Source: Flavonifractor sp. An112 (GTDB lineage Bacteria; Bacillota; Clostridia; Oscillospirales; Oscillospiraceae). Taken from it: a stretch of 64,000 nt of DNA. Both the position numbers and the translations under genes were made by a program. The DNA lies in contig NZ_NFLU01000004.1 of assembly GCF_002161085.1 (NCBI RefSeq), forward strand, positions 124,001 through 188,000, written 5' to 3'. The notes under the pieces were generated by a model. That model did not search any database. It was not told the DNA's origin and worked only from the letters and a program-made list of their open reading frames with translations. Of the stretch, positions 16,210-24,481 are shown piece after piece (position 1 is the stretch's first letter; every line of letters begins with the position of its first letter).

Positions 16210-17948
16210 ACCTCCTCACCCGTCTGGAGGGCGTCAAACTTACACAGCTGCTGGCACACGCCGCAGCCCACGCACAGGGTGGCATCCACCCCGGCCTTGC
16301 CGTCCGTCACCGAAATGGCGGGGCAGCCGATCTTCATGCAGGCCTTGCAGCCCACGCACTTGCCGGTGTCCACCGTCAGGGGCGCCTTGTGCTTGACGTA
16401 TTTCAGCAGGGCGCAGGGACGGCGGGAGATAACCACCGACGCCTCGGGGGCGGCCAGCTCCTCCTTGATAACGGCCTCGCACTGGCTCAGGTCGTAGGGG
16501 TCCACCACCCGCACCCGGCGGATACCCACGGCCTTGCACAGGGACTCCAGGTCGATCTTGGTGCAGGGGTCTCCCTTCAGGTTGAAGCCGGTGGTGGGGT
16601 TTTGCTGATGGCCGGTCATGCCGGTGATGGAGTTGTCCAGAATGATAACGGTGGCGTTGGACTCGTTGTAGGCGATGTTGACCAGGCCGGTGATGCCCGA
16701 GTGCATGAAGGTGGAGTCGCCGATGACCGCCACCGTCTTGCCGTCCATCTGGCCGCCGGAGGCCTTCAGGAAGCCGTGGATGCCGGACACCGAGGCCCCC
16801 ATGCAGATGGTGGAGTCAATGGCGGACAGGGGAGCCACCGCGCCCAGAGTATAGCAGCCGATGTCGCCCAGCACGGTGAGCTTCATCTTGTTAAGGGTGT
16901 AAAACAGACCACGGTGGGGGCAGCCGGCGCACATGACAGGGGGGCGGTTGGGGATGGCGGCGTCCAGAGTCTTGCCCGCCTCAGGGGCGGTACCCAGCTT
17001 GGCGGCCACCTTATTTTGGCTGAGCTCGTCGATGAGGGAGAAGAAGGCCTTGCCCTCTACCTCCAGGCCCAGCTCCCGGCACCAGGTCTCCAGGAAGCCG
17101 TCCAGCTCCTCCACCACCACCAGCTTGTCCACGCCGGCGGCGAAGTCCCGGATCAGCTTGGAGGGCAGGGGCCACACCATGCCCAGCTTGAGGACGGGGT
17201 ACTTGTCTCCCACCACTTCCTTTACATACTGGTAGCTGGTAGAGGAGGTGAGGATACCCATGCTGTGGTCGGTGCCTGCCTCGACCCGGTTGAAGGGGCA
17301 GCTCTCCGCCCAGTCAGCCAGGGCCTGGGTGCGCTGCTCCACCACTGGGTGGCGCAGCTTGGCGTAGCCGGGCATCATGATGTACTTGGCGGGGTTCTTC
17401 TCGTAGGGACGGGCGGGAGGCTCTACCCGCTCTCCGGTCTCCACCACGCTCTGGGAGTGGGACACACGGGTGCACATCTTGAGGAGCACCGGGGTGTCGA
17501 ACTGCTCGGACAGCTCATAGGCCGCCTTGGTGAAGGCAAGAGCCTCGGCAGAGTCGGCGGGCTCCAGCATGGGCAGCTTGGCCGAGCGGGCGTAGTGGCG
17601 GGAGTCCTGCTCATTCTGGGAGGAGTGCATCCCAGCATCGTCGGCCACGGCGATGACCATGCCGGCGTTAACGCCGGTATAGGCGATGGTGAACAGAGGA
17701 TCGGCGGCCACGTTGAGGCCAACGTGCTTCATGCCGCAGAAGGACCGCTTGCCCGCCAGACAGGCGCCGAAGGCGGTTTCCATGGCCACCTTCTCGTTGG
17801 GGGCCCATTCGGCGTACACCTCGGGGAACTTGGCTACTGCCTCGGTGATTTCGGTGCTGGGGGTGCCTGGGTAGCTGGAGACAACGGCGCAGCCTGCCTC
17901 ATAGAGGCCCCGGGCCACGGCTTCGTTGCCGAGCATCAGGGTTTTCAT
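16206..17948 (-). CDS. iorA: Indolepyruvate:ferredoxin oxidoreductase, alpha subunit
   Basis: Thiamine-diphosphate subunit that decarboxylates indolepyruvate, phenylpyruvate or similar oxo acids. The N-terminal pyrimidine-binding domain begins MKTLMLGNEAVARGLYEAGC; the TPP domain carries GDIGCYTLG and GDSTFMHSGI with NNSITGMTGHQ-like NSITGMTGHQ; the C-terminus holds two ferredoxin motifs, CVGCKACMKIGCP and CVGCGVCQQLC, for two [4Fe-4S] clusters. Length 580 aa is normal. It heads the iorA-iorB-paaK-ACT-aminotransferase-yaaA-bcp operon and is preceded by a structured leader described separately. Confidence 0.96.
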   Translation of the reverse strand: MKTLMLGNEAVARGLYEAGCAVVSSYPGTPSTEITEAVAKFPEVYAEWAPNEKVAMETAFGACLAGKRSFCGMKHVGLNVAADPLFTIAYTGVNAGMVIAVADDAGMHSSQNEQDSRHYARSAKLPMLEPADSAEALAFTKAAYELSEQFDTPVLLKMCTRVSHSQSVVETGERVEPPARPYEKNPAKYIMMPGYAKLRHPVVEQRTQALADWAESCPFNRVEAGTDHSMGILTSSTSYQYVKEVVGDKYPVLKLGMVWPLPSKLIRDFAAGVDKLVVVEELDGFLETWCRELGLEVEGKAFFSLIDELSQNKVAAKLGTAPEAGKTLDAAIPNRPPVMCAGCPHRGLFYTLNKMKLTVLGDIGCYTLGAVAPLSAIDSTICMGASVSGIHGFLKASGGQMDGKTVAVIGDSTFMHSGITGLVNIAYNESNATVIILDNSITGMTGHQQNPTTGFNLKGDPCTKIDLESLCKAVGIRRVRVVDPYDLSQCEAVIKEELAAPEASVVISRRPCALLKYVKHKAPLTVDTGKCVGCKACMKIGCPAISVTDGKAGVDATLCVGCGVCQQLCKFDALQTGEEV

Positions 17949-17967
17949 GGTGCATTTCTCCTTTTCC

Positions 17968-18042
17968 AGAGGCTATCGGAAAATAAAAAACGTCCTCTGC
18001 ATCGGATGCAGAGGACGACGATTTTCCGGCGAAACGGCCTCT
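17968..18042 (-). promoter_or_regulatory. Structured leader with attenuator-like hairpin before iorA
   Basis: On the minus strand, a 12-bp terminator hairpin (18017-18006 with 18002-17991) followed by TTTTTT lies 43 bases before the iorA ATG. It is enclosed by long-range pairings: 18021-18028 with 17977-17984 (8 bp) and 18037-18042 with 17968-17973 (6 bp). GTAGAGG (from 18044 downward) could instead pair with CCTCTGC in the terminator's first arm, an antiterminator-like alternative. Confidence 0.5.
17985..18017 (-). terminator. Terminator after the symporter gene, upstream of iorA
   Basis: Perfect 12-bp stem CGTCCTCTGCAT/ATGCAGAGGACG with a 3-nt loop and a six-T run on the minus strand. It ends the symporter transcript and must be passed by any iorA transcript starting upstream. 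Confidence 0.85.
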
Positions 18043-18076
18043 ACCTGGTTCCGTTCTCGCAAATTTGAACGGTATT

Positions 18077-18105
18077 ACTTTATCACTTTTTGTTGGTAAA
18101 GTCAA
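18077..18105 (-). promoter_or_regulatory. Candidate iorA operon promoter
   Basis: On the minus strand TTGACT (18105-18100), 17-bp spacer, TAAAGT (18082-18077). The -35 overlaps the symporter stop codon. The predicted transcript would contain the leader hairpin. Confidence 0.4.
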
Positions 18106-19688
18106 ATCTTTTTTACAGGACCTTCCTCTGCCAGATCGTCCCTGGGACCAATGGAGTCGGTGACTGCCACGGTGACGGTGCGCTCATAGCAGGAAAAGAT
18201 CTCCTTCACCCGGCTGGGGCCGGGGGCGGGGGTAAACAGGCTGACCACCGGCATGATGATCAGGCCTGCCAGCATACAGAAGGCGCCGCAGTTGATGGGG
18301 GACTGGAGTACCGGAGGGAACCAGGCCCCGGCGAAGATATTGGCCAGCATGACCACGGTGGAGAAGAGGAAGCATACGGCGCAGGCGGCCTTGGTGGTGC
18401 GCTTCCAGTACAGCCCGTAGAGGAAGGGAGCCAGGAAGGCCCCGGCCAGTGCGCCCCAGGACACCCCCATAAGCTGGGCAATGAAGGTCAGGTTGGACCG
18501 GTACTGTACAATGGCCAGTACCACGGAAATGGCGATGAACACCACCACCAGGGCCCGCATCCAGCGGACCTGCCGCTTCTCATCCATGTCCTTGATGAGG
18601 TTGTCCTTGATGAAGTCCAGGGTGAGGGTGGAGCTGGAGGCCAGCACCAGAGAGGACAGGGTGGACATGGAGGCCGAGAGCACCAGAATGACCACCACCG
18701 CAATGAGGATGGAGGGCAGACCGGAGAGCATGGCGGGGATGATGGAGTCGTAGCCTTCGGCAGCCACCGTCTCCGGGGTGGAGAAGAGCCGCCCGAAGCC
18801 ACCCAGGAAGTAGCAGCCTCCCGCCACCACCAGGGCAAAGGCCGTGGAGATCACAGTGCCCTTGGTGATGGCCGACTCGCTTTTAATGGCGTAGAACTTC
18901 TGCACCATCTGGGGCAGGCCCCAGGTGCCCAGGCTGGTGAGCACCACCACGCCCATGAGGCTGGGCAGGTCGGGGCCGAAGAAGGAGGCGAACACGCCGG
19001 GGGTATCGGACACGGCAGGGTCGCTGACCCGGGCCAGGGCGTCCAGGGCTCCGGTCAGACCGCCCTGGGTGTTGAGCACCGCGGCAATGACGGCGATAAT
19101 GCCGAAGATCATGATGATACCCTGGATGAAGTCGTTGATGGCGGTGGCCATATAGCCTCCGGCGATGACATATACCCCGGTGAGCACCGCCATTACTACC
19201 ACGCACACGGCGTAGTCGATGTCGAAGGCCATGGCGAAGAGCCGGGACAGGCCGTTGTACAGGCTGGCGGTGTAGGGGATGAGGAAGATGAAGATAATGA
19301 CGGAGGCAGTGATCTTCAGCCTGCTGCTGTCAAAGCGGCGGCCGAAGAACTCGGGCATGGTGGCGCTGTCCAGGTGCTGGGTCATGATGCGGGTGCGGCG
19401 GCCCAGCACCACCCAGGCCAGCAGGGAGCCCAGAAAGGCGTTGCCCAGGCCTGCCCAGGTGGCGGCGATGCCGAAACGCCAGCCGAACTGACCGGCGTAG
19501 CCCACAAAGACCACAGCGGAGAAGTAGCTGGTGCCGTAGGCAAAGGCGGTGAGCCAGGGGCCCACCGACCGGCCCCCCAGCACGAAGCCGTTGACGTTGG
19601 TGGTGTGGCGGCGGCAGTACAGCCCGATGCCCACCATGACGGCGAAAAACAGGACAAGTAGAGATACTTTGATGAGCATATCGGTCAC
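18102..19688 (-). CDS. Sodium:solute symporter family transporter
   Basis: Secondary transporter of the SSS family, importing a solute with Na+. The 528-aa protein has about 13 hydrophobic segments; GFVLGGRSVGPWLTAFAYGTSYFSAVVFVGYAG is the conserved first-helix region and ARVSDP..LTSLGTWGLPQMVQKFYA the downstream signature. It resembles pantothenate/monocarboxylate-type members. It lies 33 bp after the acyl-CoA synthetase gene, so the pair probably imports a carboxylic acid and activates it to its CoA ester. Substrate is inferred only. Confidence 0.88.
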   Translation of the reverse strand: MTDMLIKVSLLVLFFAVMVGIGLYCRRHTTNVNGFVLGGRSVGPWLTAFAYGTSYFSAVVFVGYAGQFGWRFGIAATWAGLGNAFLGSLLAWVVLGRRTRIMTQHLDSATMPEFFGRRFDSSRLKITASVIIFIFLIPYTASLYNGLSRLFAMAFDIDYAVCVVVMAVLTGVYVIAGGYMATAINDFIQGIIMIFGIIAVIAAVLNTQGGLTGALDALARVSDPAVSDTPGVFASFFGPDLPSLMGVVVLTSLGTWGLPQMVQKFYAIKSESAITKGTVISTAFALVVAGGCYFLGGFGRLFSTPETVAAEGYDSIIPAMLSGLPSILIAVVVILVLSASMSTLSSLVLASSSTLTLDFIKDNLIKDMDEKRQVRWMRALVVVFIAISVVLAIVQYRSNLTFIAQLMGVSWGALAGAFLAPFLYGLYWKRTTKAACAVCFLFSTVVMLANIFAGAWFPPVLQSPINCGAFCMLAGLIIMPVVSLFTPAPGPSRVKEIFSCYERTVTVAVTDSIGPRDDLAEEGPVKKI

Positions 19689-19721
19689 AGGGGAACACTC
19701 CTTGCTGCCCGGCTGACTGGA

Positions 19722-21359
19722 TCAGTTGGAGATTTGGGCCTCCACCAGACGGCCGTGGCAGTATTTCTCCCGCAGCACCGGCTTTTCGATCTTGCCGGTG
19801 GGGTTGCGGGGCACATGGTCGAAGATGATCTTCCGGGGCCGCTTGTACCGGGGCAGCTCCTGACAGAAAGCGTTGATCTCCTCTTCGGTGCAGGAGACAC
19901 CCTCCTTCACCTCCACAATGGCGGCGGCGATCTCGCCCAGCCGGGGATCGGGCAGGCCGATGACCGCCACGTCCTTCAGCTTGTCGAACTTCCGCAGGAA
20001 GTCCTCGATCTGCACCGGGTACAGGTTCTCGCCGCCGGAGATGACCACGTCTTTCTTCCGGTCCACCAGATAGATAAAGCCGTCCTCATCCACCTCGGCC
20101 ATGTCGCCGGTGTACAGCCAGTCCCCCTTGAGGACCTCAGCGGTAGCCTCCGGGTTCTTGTAGTAGCACTGCATCACGCCGGGGCCGCAGACGATGAGTT
20201 CGCCCACCTGGCCCTGGGGCACCTCCACACCGTGCTCGTCCACCACCTTGGCGGCCCACAGATAGCCCGGCTTGCCGATGGCGCCCACCTTGTCGATGTT
20301 CTCCACCCCCAGATGGACGCAGCCGGGACCGATGGACTCGGACAGACCGTAGTTGGTGTCGTACTGGTGGTGGGGGAAGAACTTCTTCCACCGGTGGATC
20401 AGGCTGGGCGGTACCGGCTGAGCGCCGATGTGCATGAGCCGCCACTGGTCCAGCAGGTAGTCGTCCAGATTGACCCGGCCGCTGTCGATGGCATCCAGGA
20501 TGTCCTGGGCCCAGGGTACCAGCAGCCACACGATGGTACACTTTTCCTCGGTGACCGTTCGGAGGATCCACTCCGGGGACACCCCTCGCAGCAATACCGC
20601 CTTGCCGCCGCTGGCCAGGGAGCCGAACCAGTGCATCTTGGCGCCGGTGTGGTACAGGGGCGGAATGCAGAGGAATACGTCCTCATGGGTCTGGCCGTGG
20701 TGGTGCTGCTCGGTGAGGCAGGAGGAGAGCAGGGCCTTGTGATTATGTAGAATGGCCTTGGGGAAGCCGGTGGTACCCGAGGAAAAGTAGATGGCCGCCA
20801 GATCGCTCAGCTCCAGATGGACCGGAGGGGGCTCAATGGTGCAGTACATGACAAGCTCCCGATAACTCTCAGCAAAGGCGGGGGTGTGGTTGCCCACATA
20901 GAACCACTGGCGCACCCGGCCCAGATCGGGAAGGATGGGCTCCAGCCGGTCGATGAACTCAGGGCCGAACACCAGGGCCTCCACATCGGCCAGATCCAGA
21001 CAGTAGCGAATCTCGTCGGAGGAATAGCGGAAGTTCATGGGGACGGCCAGACAGCCCGCCTTCAGGATGCCGAAATACACCGGCAGCCACTCCAGGCAGT
21101 TCATCAGCAGGATGCCCACCTTGGTGCCCCGCTTCAGTCCCCGGCTGAGCAGCAGGTTGGCAAAGCGGTTGGCCTTCTTGTCAAACTGGCCCCAGGTGAT
21201 CTCCCGGCGGTAGGGCTCGTCAGGACGGTTGCGCTCGATGAGGCTGAACTCCCGCCAGGTGGTGGCCTTGTCCCGCTCCTCCGAGGGGTTGATCTCCACC
21301 AGGGCAGGCTCGTCCCGGTACAGCCGGGCATTGCGCTCCAGAAAGTCTGTGATAACCAT
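19722..21359 (-). CDS. AMP-dependent acyl-CoA synthetase
   Basis: Class I adenylate-forming ligase. The P-loop is YFSSGTTGFPKAILH, with YGLSES, the YTGDMAEVDEDGFIYLVDRKKDVVISGGENLYP hinge and C-terminal GKIEKPVLREKY lysine. The open frame extends upstream, but AAGGAG nine bases before ATG 21359 marks the start (545 aa). It may activate medium-chain or aromatic acids. It heads a two-gene unit with the Na+ symporter, next to the ior cluster, which suggests a role in aryl or branched-chain acid use or salvage. Confidence 0.9.
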   Translation of the reverse strand: MVITDFLERNARLYRDEPALVEINPSEERDKATTWREFSLIERNRPDEPYRREITWGQFDKKANRFANLLLSRGLKRGTKVGILLMNCLEWLPVYFGILKAGCLAVPMNFRYSSDEIRYCLDLADVEALVFGPEFIDRLEPILPDLGRVRQWFYVGNHTPAFAESYRELVMYCTIEPPPVHLELSDLAAIYFSSGTTGFPKAILHNHKALLSSCLTEQHHHGQTHEDVFLCIPPLYHTGAKMHWFGSLASGGKAVLLRGVSPEWILRTVTEEKCTIVWLLVPWAQDILDAIDSGRVNLDDYLLDQWRLMHIGAQPVPPSLIHRWKKFFPHHQYDTNYGLSESIGPGCVHLGVENIDKVGAIGKPGYLWAAKVVDEHGVEVPQGQVGELIVCGPGVMQCYYKNPEATAEVLKGDWLYTGDMAEVDEDGFIYLVDRKKDVVISGGENLYPVQIEDFLRKFDKLKDVAVIGLPDPRLGEIAAAIVEVKEGVSCTEEEINAFCQELPRYKRPRKIIFDHVPRNPTGKIEKPVLREKYCHGRLVEAQISN

Positions 21360-21446
21360 GACAGCTGACTCCTTTGCGCCTCCCGGTTCCGTACAGCGGG
21401 GTAGGGGAGGCGGATGTTTTTCCAACTGGAAATTGTATCGTTGTGT

Positions 21447-21475
21447 ATTTTACTGCTTTAAAGCGAAAAAGTCAA
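21447..21475 (-). promoter_or_regulatory. Promoter of the acyl-CoA synthetase-symporter unit
   Basis: Minus-strand TTGACT (21475-21470), 17-bp spacer, TAAAAT (21452-21447). Confidence 0.6.
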
Positions 21476-21500
21476 GAGGGAACCGGACAGTTTGATCCGG

Positions 21501-21529
21501 TTGAAAAAGAGGGGCGGCTATGTTATATT
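21501..21529 (+). promoter_or_regulatory. Promoter of the zinc-ribbon gene
   Basis: TTGAAA (21501-21506), 17-bp spacer, TATATT (21524-21529). A short palindrome CCCCACCT-GG-AGGTGGGG (21551-21568) lies in the early leader before the ribosome binding site. Confidence 0.6.
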
Positions 21530-21584
21530 GTGAGGGAAATCAAATCCAGGCCCCACCTGGAGGTGGGGAGAAAGGAGCATGAGT

Positions 21585-22037
21585 ATGTCTCAGTTTTTGG
21601 ATGGGATCGGCAAGCGGCTGTCCGACGCAGGGCAGGGCGTGGCCAGGCACACCAAGAACTTTACGGAGGTGACCCGGCTCAACGGAGCCATTGCCGAGCA
21701 GGAGCGGCAGGCAGCTGCCCTGCTGCGGGAGCTGGGGCAGGCCTGCTATGACCGACACCAGAACGACCCGGACTATGAATATGCCGCTCAAATTGAAGGG
21801 ATCCGGGCCGCCTATGCCCAGATTGCCCAGTATCAGGCCCAGATCCGCCAGATCAAGGGCATCCGCATCTGCCCGGAGTGCGGGGCAGAGGTGGGACCGG
21901 ATTCCGCCTTCTGCGGCGGCTGCGGCGCCAAGATGGAGCCGCTTGCCGCCGAAAGCGGACGGGTATGTCCCAAGTGCGGCAGCCCGGTAGATGGGGACAG
22001 CCTGTTCTGCGCCACCTGTGGGACACGGCTGGAGTAA
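21585..22037 (+). CDS. Double zinc-ribbon protein with N-terminal coiled coil
   Basis: 150-aa soluble protein: an N-terminal helical part (MSQFLDGIGKRLSDAG to about residue 90, rich in Glu/Gln/Ala and probably coiled coil) and two C-terminal zinc ribbons, CPEC..CGGC and CPKC..CATC. Such ribbons usually mediate protein contacts; no enzymatic domain is present. ATG 21585 is preferred over ATG 21579 because AAGGAG ends only two bases before 21579. It is followed by a TetR regulator 36 bp downstream, probably on the same transcript. Function unknown. Confidence 0.8.
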   Translation: MSQFLDGIGKRLSDAGQGVARHTKNFTEVTRLNGAIAEQERQAAALLRELGQACYDRHQNDPDYEYAAQIEGIRAAYAQIAQYQAQIRQIKGIRICPECGAEVGPDSAFCGGCGAKMEPLAAESGRVCPKCGSPVDGDSLFCATCGTRLE

Positions 22038-22073
22038 TGCCGCCGGACCGGTGATCAAAGAGAGGTGAGTCTG

Positions 22074-22634
22074 ATGCGGAATGCGGTGATTTCCCGGGAC
22101 GAGATCCTGGAGGCCAGCCGCCTGATGCTTCAGGAGAAGGGGTGGTCCGCCATCCATATGCGCTCGGTAGCGGTACGCTGTGGTGTGTCCGTGGGATCGC
22201 TGTACAACTATTTTCCCTCCAAGACAGAGCTGGTGGCGGCCACGGTGGAGAGCGTATGGCAGGAACTTTTCCATGTACCGGAGGATCTGACGGGGGAGGA
22301 GCGTTTTTGCAAGGTAATCCAGTGGCTGCATGACAGCATACAGGAGGGGAACCGCCGTTATCAGGGATTTCTGACCCTCCATGCCATGGGCTTTACTACT
22401 GGGGAAGGCAAGGTGGAGGGCCGCCGGATGATGGAACGGGTTCAGGGCCAGCTGCGGGAGTCCCTGTGCCGGCTGCTCCGGGAGGATGAACAGGTCAACC
22501 AGTCGGTATTTGACAGCCGCCTGACCCCGGAGGGATTTGTGGAACTGGTATTTTCCATGCTGATTACCGCCCTGCTGCGGGGGGAGGAGGATTGCGAACC
22601 CCTGCTGGCGGTGGTCCGCCGGGTACTCTATTAA
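22074..22634 (+). CDS. TetR/AcrR family transcriptional regulator
   Basis: 186-aa one-component repressor. The N-terminal helix-turn-helix is clear: ISRDEILEASRLMLQEKGWSA followed by MRSVAVRCGVSVGSLYNYFPSKTELVAATV. The C-terminal ligand domain is not assignable. ATG 22074 follows AGAGGTG; the GTG at 22065 lies inside that ribosome binding site. Neighbours are a zinc-ribbon protein and, across a terminator, an unrelated minus-strand gene, so the regulated target may be its own operon or a distant gene. Confidence 0.9.
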   Translation: MRNAVISRDEILEASRLMLQEKGWSAIHMRSVAVRCGVSVGSLYNYFPSKTELVAATVESVWQELFHVPEDLTGEERFCKVIQWLHDSIQEGNRRYQGFLTLHAMGFTTGEGKVEGRRMMERVQGQLRESLCRLLREDEQVNQSVFDSRLTPEGFVELVFSMLITALLRGEEDCEPLLAVVRRVLY

Positions 22635-22636
22635 AG

Positions 22637-22672
22637 AAAAAAGCCGGATGGCCATGCCATCCGGCTTTTTTG
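22637..22672. terminator. Bidirectional terminator after the TetR gene
   Basis: GCCGGATGGC (22643-22652), 3-nt loop, GCCATCCGGC (22656-22665), flanked by A6 and T6. Confidence 0.88.
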
Positions 22673-22679
22673 GTACAAA

Positions 22680-23381
22680 TCAGTTGACAAACAGGGAAGC
22701 GCGCTTTTTGAAGTAGACGTTGTTAAGTGCAATCATCAATACGGAAAGTACAAGTCCCAATACATACGAACCTGCAAGCGAAGAGGAAAAGAAGATGTCG
22801 CCAGCCAACGCGGCTGTCAAAATCAGACGGGCAGCTGAATGTGCGGTGCTAATACTTAAAAATATAAGCAAGTAGGAAGGGGCATCTTTCCGAAACTGAA
22901 CCAATTTTTGTCGGACAAAAATGGCCATTACACCCAGCGCGATCATAACAATTCCGCTAAGCAAATCAACGATCCGCAATTCACCGAAGAAGAGATAAAT
23001 TAACTCCGACTCTTCTCCATAAGCTTTTCCGGCTATTAAAAGGATACCGGAAATCACACCACCCACACAAGATGCAAACAGCGAAAAATAAATTAAAAAT
23101 TTATACCATTTCATGGGATAACCGTTGAAAGCGGAGACGCTGCTGGGGCTCTGGTAGCCGCCGTTGGGACGGTAGCCGCCGACAGGCGGGGGCGTAGTGG
23201 GAGTGTAGTTGGGATAACTGCCGGGCTGGCTGGGGGGTGTTTGCTGGGTAGGGGGAGTCTGCTGGTAGGAGGAAGCCCCAGCCTGGGGCGGTGTTTCCTG
23301 CGCGGAATTCAACTGGTTTCCACAGCCAGGGCAAAACAGACTGCCGTCTGCGATCTGACGACCGCAATACTTACAGAACAT
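22680..23381 (-). CDS. Zinc-ribbon membrane protein with proline/threonine-rich linker
   Basis: 233-aa protein starting MFCKYCGRQIADGSLFCPGCG, a zinc ribbon with CxxC pairs, then a Pro/Gln/Thr/Ser-rich linker (about residues 25-75), then four hydrophobic segments from WYKFLIYFSLFASCVGGVISG to the C-terminus. AGGAGGTC before ATG 23381 sets the start. The membrane half (22680-23110) is visibly more AT-rich than the linker and the surrounding genome. Likely a surface or envelope protein of unknown role. Confidence 0.78.
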   Translation of the reverse strand: MFCKYCGRQIADGSLFCPGCGNQLNSAQETPPQAGASSYQQTPPTQQTPPSQPGSYPNYTPTTPPPVGGYRPNGGYQSPSSVSAFNGYPMKWYKFLIYFSLFASCVGGVISGILLIAGKAYGEESELIYLFFGELRIVDLLSGIVMIALGVMAIFVRQKLVQFRKDAPSYLLIFLSISTAHSAARLILTAALAGDIFFSSSLAGSYVLGLVLSVLMIALNNVYFKKRASLFVN

Positions 23382-23430
23382 GATATGACCTCCTGTTCTC
23401 TCTCTTAGTCCTCCCAATGGGAGTATCCTT

Positions 23431-23459
23431 ATTTTAAACACTTTGACGAATTTTGTAAA
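23431..23459 (-). promoter_or_regulatory. Promoter of the zinc-ribbon membrane protein
   Basis: Minus-strand TTTACA (23459-23454), 17-bp spacer, TAAAAT (23436-23431). Confidence 0.5.
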
Positions 23460-23505
23460 TAGCCAGGAGAAAATTTACAGAAAGCCAACGCCGGAAGAAT
23501 GTGCG

Positions 23506-23534
23506 TTGCCACAGGCGAGCGGGTGCGGTATAAT
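23506..23534 (+). promoter_or_regulatory. Promoter of the TrmH-type methyltransferase
   Basis: TTGCCA (23506-23511), 17-bp spacer, TATAAT (23529-23534). Confidence 0.6.
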
Positions 23535-23607
23535 AAAAAATAACTCTGTACCAAGAGAGAACAACCTTCTGAATGAAGGGTGAAGAGAAGGCAGGAGAAG
23601 AGACACC

Positions 23608-24435
23608 ATGGCCAACATCATTGAGATCACCGACTATTCCGATCCTCAGCTGGACTGCTACGCCCGGCTCACCGAGGCCCAGCTGCGCAACCGGCTGGAG
23701 CCGGAGAAGGGCATCTTCATCGCCGAGAGCCCCAAGGTGATCCTGCGGGCCCTGGACGCCGGGTATGAGCCCCTCTCCCTGCTGATGGAGCGCAAGAAGA
23801 TCGACGGGCCCGCCAAAGAGGTGGTGGCCCGGTGCGGTGACCTGCCCCTCTACACCGCCGACCGGGAAGTGTTGGAGGGTCTCACCGGCTATGAGGTGAC
23901 CCGGGGTGTGCTGTGCGCCATGCGGCGGCCGGTGCTGCCCACAGTGGAGGAGCTGTGCGCAGGTGCCCGGCGGGTGGCGGTGCTGGAGGGTATTGTGGAT
24001 TCCACCAACGTGGGGGCCATCTTCCGTTCCGCTGCCGCCCTCCACATGGACGCGGTGCTGGTTACCCCTACCTGCTGCGACCCCCTGTACCGCCGGGCGG
24101 CCCGTGTGAGTATGGGCACCGTATTCCAGATCCCCTGGACCCGTATCGGGGACGACCCCTCCCAGTGGCCCCAGCCGGGGCTGAGCCGCCTGAATGCTCT
24201 GGGCTTTAAGACAGTGGCCATGGCCCTCAGCGATACTGCCATCAGCATTGAGGACCCACGCCTGCGGCAGGAGGACAAGCTGGCCATCGTGCTGGGTACC
24301 GAGGGGGACGGCCTGTCGGATCACACAATCGCCGCCTGCGACTACACCGTGTGTATCCCCATGTCCCACGGGGTGGACTCCCTCAACGTGGCGGCGGCCA
24401 GTGCCGTAGCTTTCTGGGAGCTGCGAGCCAGGTAA
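23608..24435 (+). CDS. SPOUT (TrmH/SpoU) RNA 2'-O-methyltransferase
   Basis: Trefoil-knot methyltransferase that likely modifies ribose in tRNA or rRNA. The N-terminal substrate-binding region contains AESPKVILRALDAGYEP; the catalytic part has the three SPOUT motifs: DSTNVGAIFRSAAALHMDAVL, LAIVLGTEGDGLSDHT and IPMSHGVDSLNVAAASAVA. The asparagine of motif 1 and glycine-rich knot are intact. 275 aa is typical. Position in the RNA cannot be predicted. It is a single gene with its own promoter and terminator. Confidence 0.9.
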   Translation: MANIIEITDYSDPQLDCYARLTEAQLRNRLEPEKGIFIAESPKVILRALDAGYEPLSLLMERKKIDGPAKEVVARCGDLPLYTADREVLEGLTGYEVTRGVLCAMRRPVLPTVEELCAGARRVAVLEGIVDSTNVGAIFRSAAALHMDAVLVTPTCCDPLYRRAARVSMGTVFQIPWTRIGDDPSQWPQPGLSRLNALGFKTVAMALSDTAISIEDPRLRQEDKLAIVLGTEGDGLSDHTIAACDYTVCIPMSHGVDSLNVAAASAVAFWELRAR

Positions 24436-24440
24436 GGATC

Positions 24441-24474
24441 AAAAACGCCTGTGACGAAAGTCGCAGGCGTTTTT
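24441..24474. terminator. Bidirectional terminator
   Basis: AAAAACGCCTGTGAC (24441-24455), GAAA loop, GTCGCAGGCGTTTTT (24460-24474). Shared by the methyltransferase (+) and the MATE exporter (-). Confidence 0.88.
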
Positions 24475-24481
24475 CGCTTTT

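Noticed and set aside
18018-18076. T-box upstream of iorA (contains GGAACCAGG)
   Set aside because: Lacks the TGGNACCGCG block and recognisable Stem I elements; the resemblance is limited to GGAACC.
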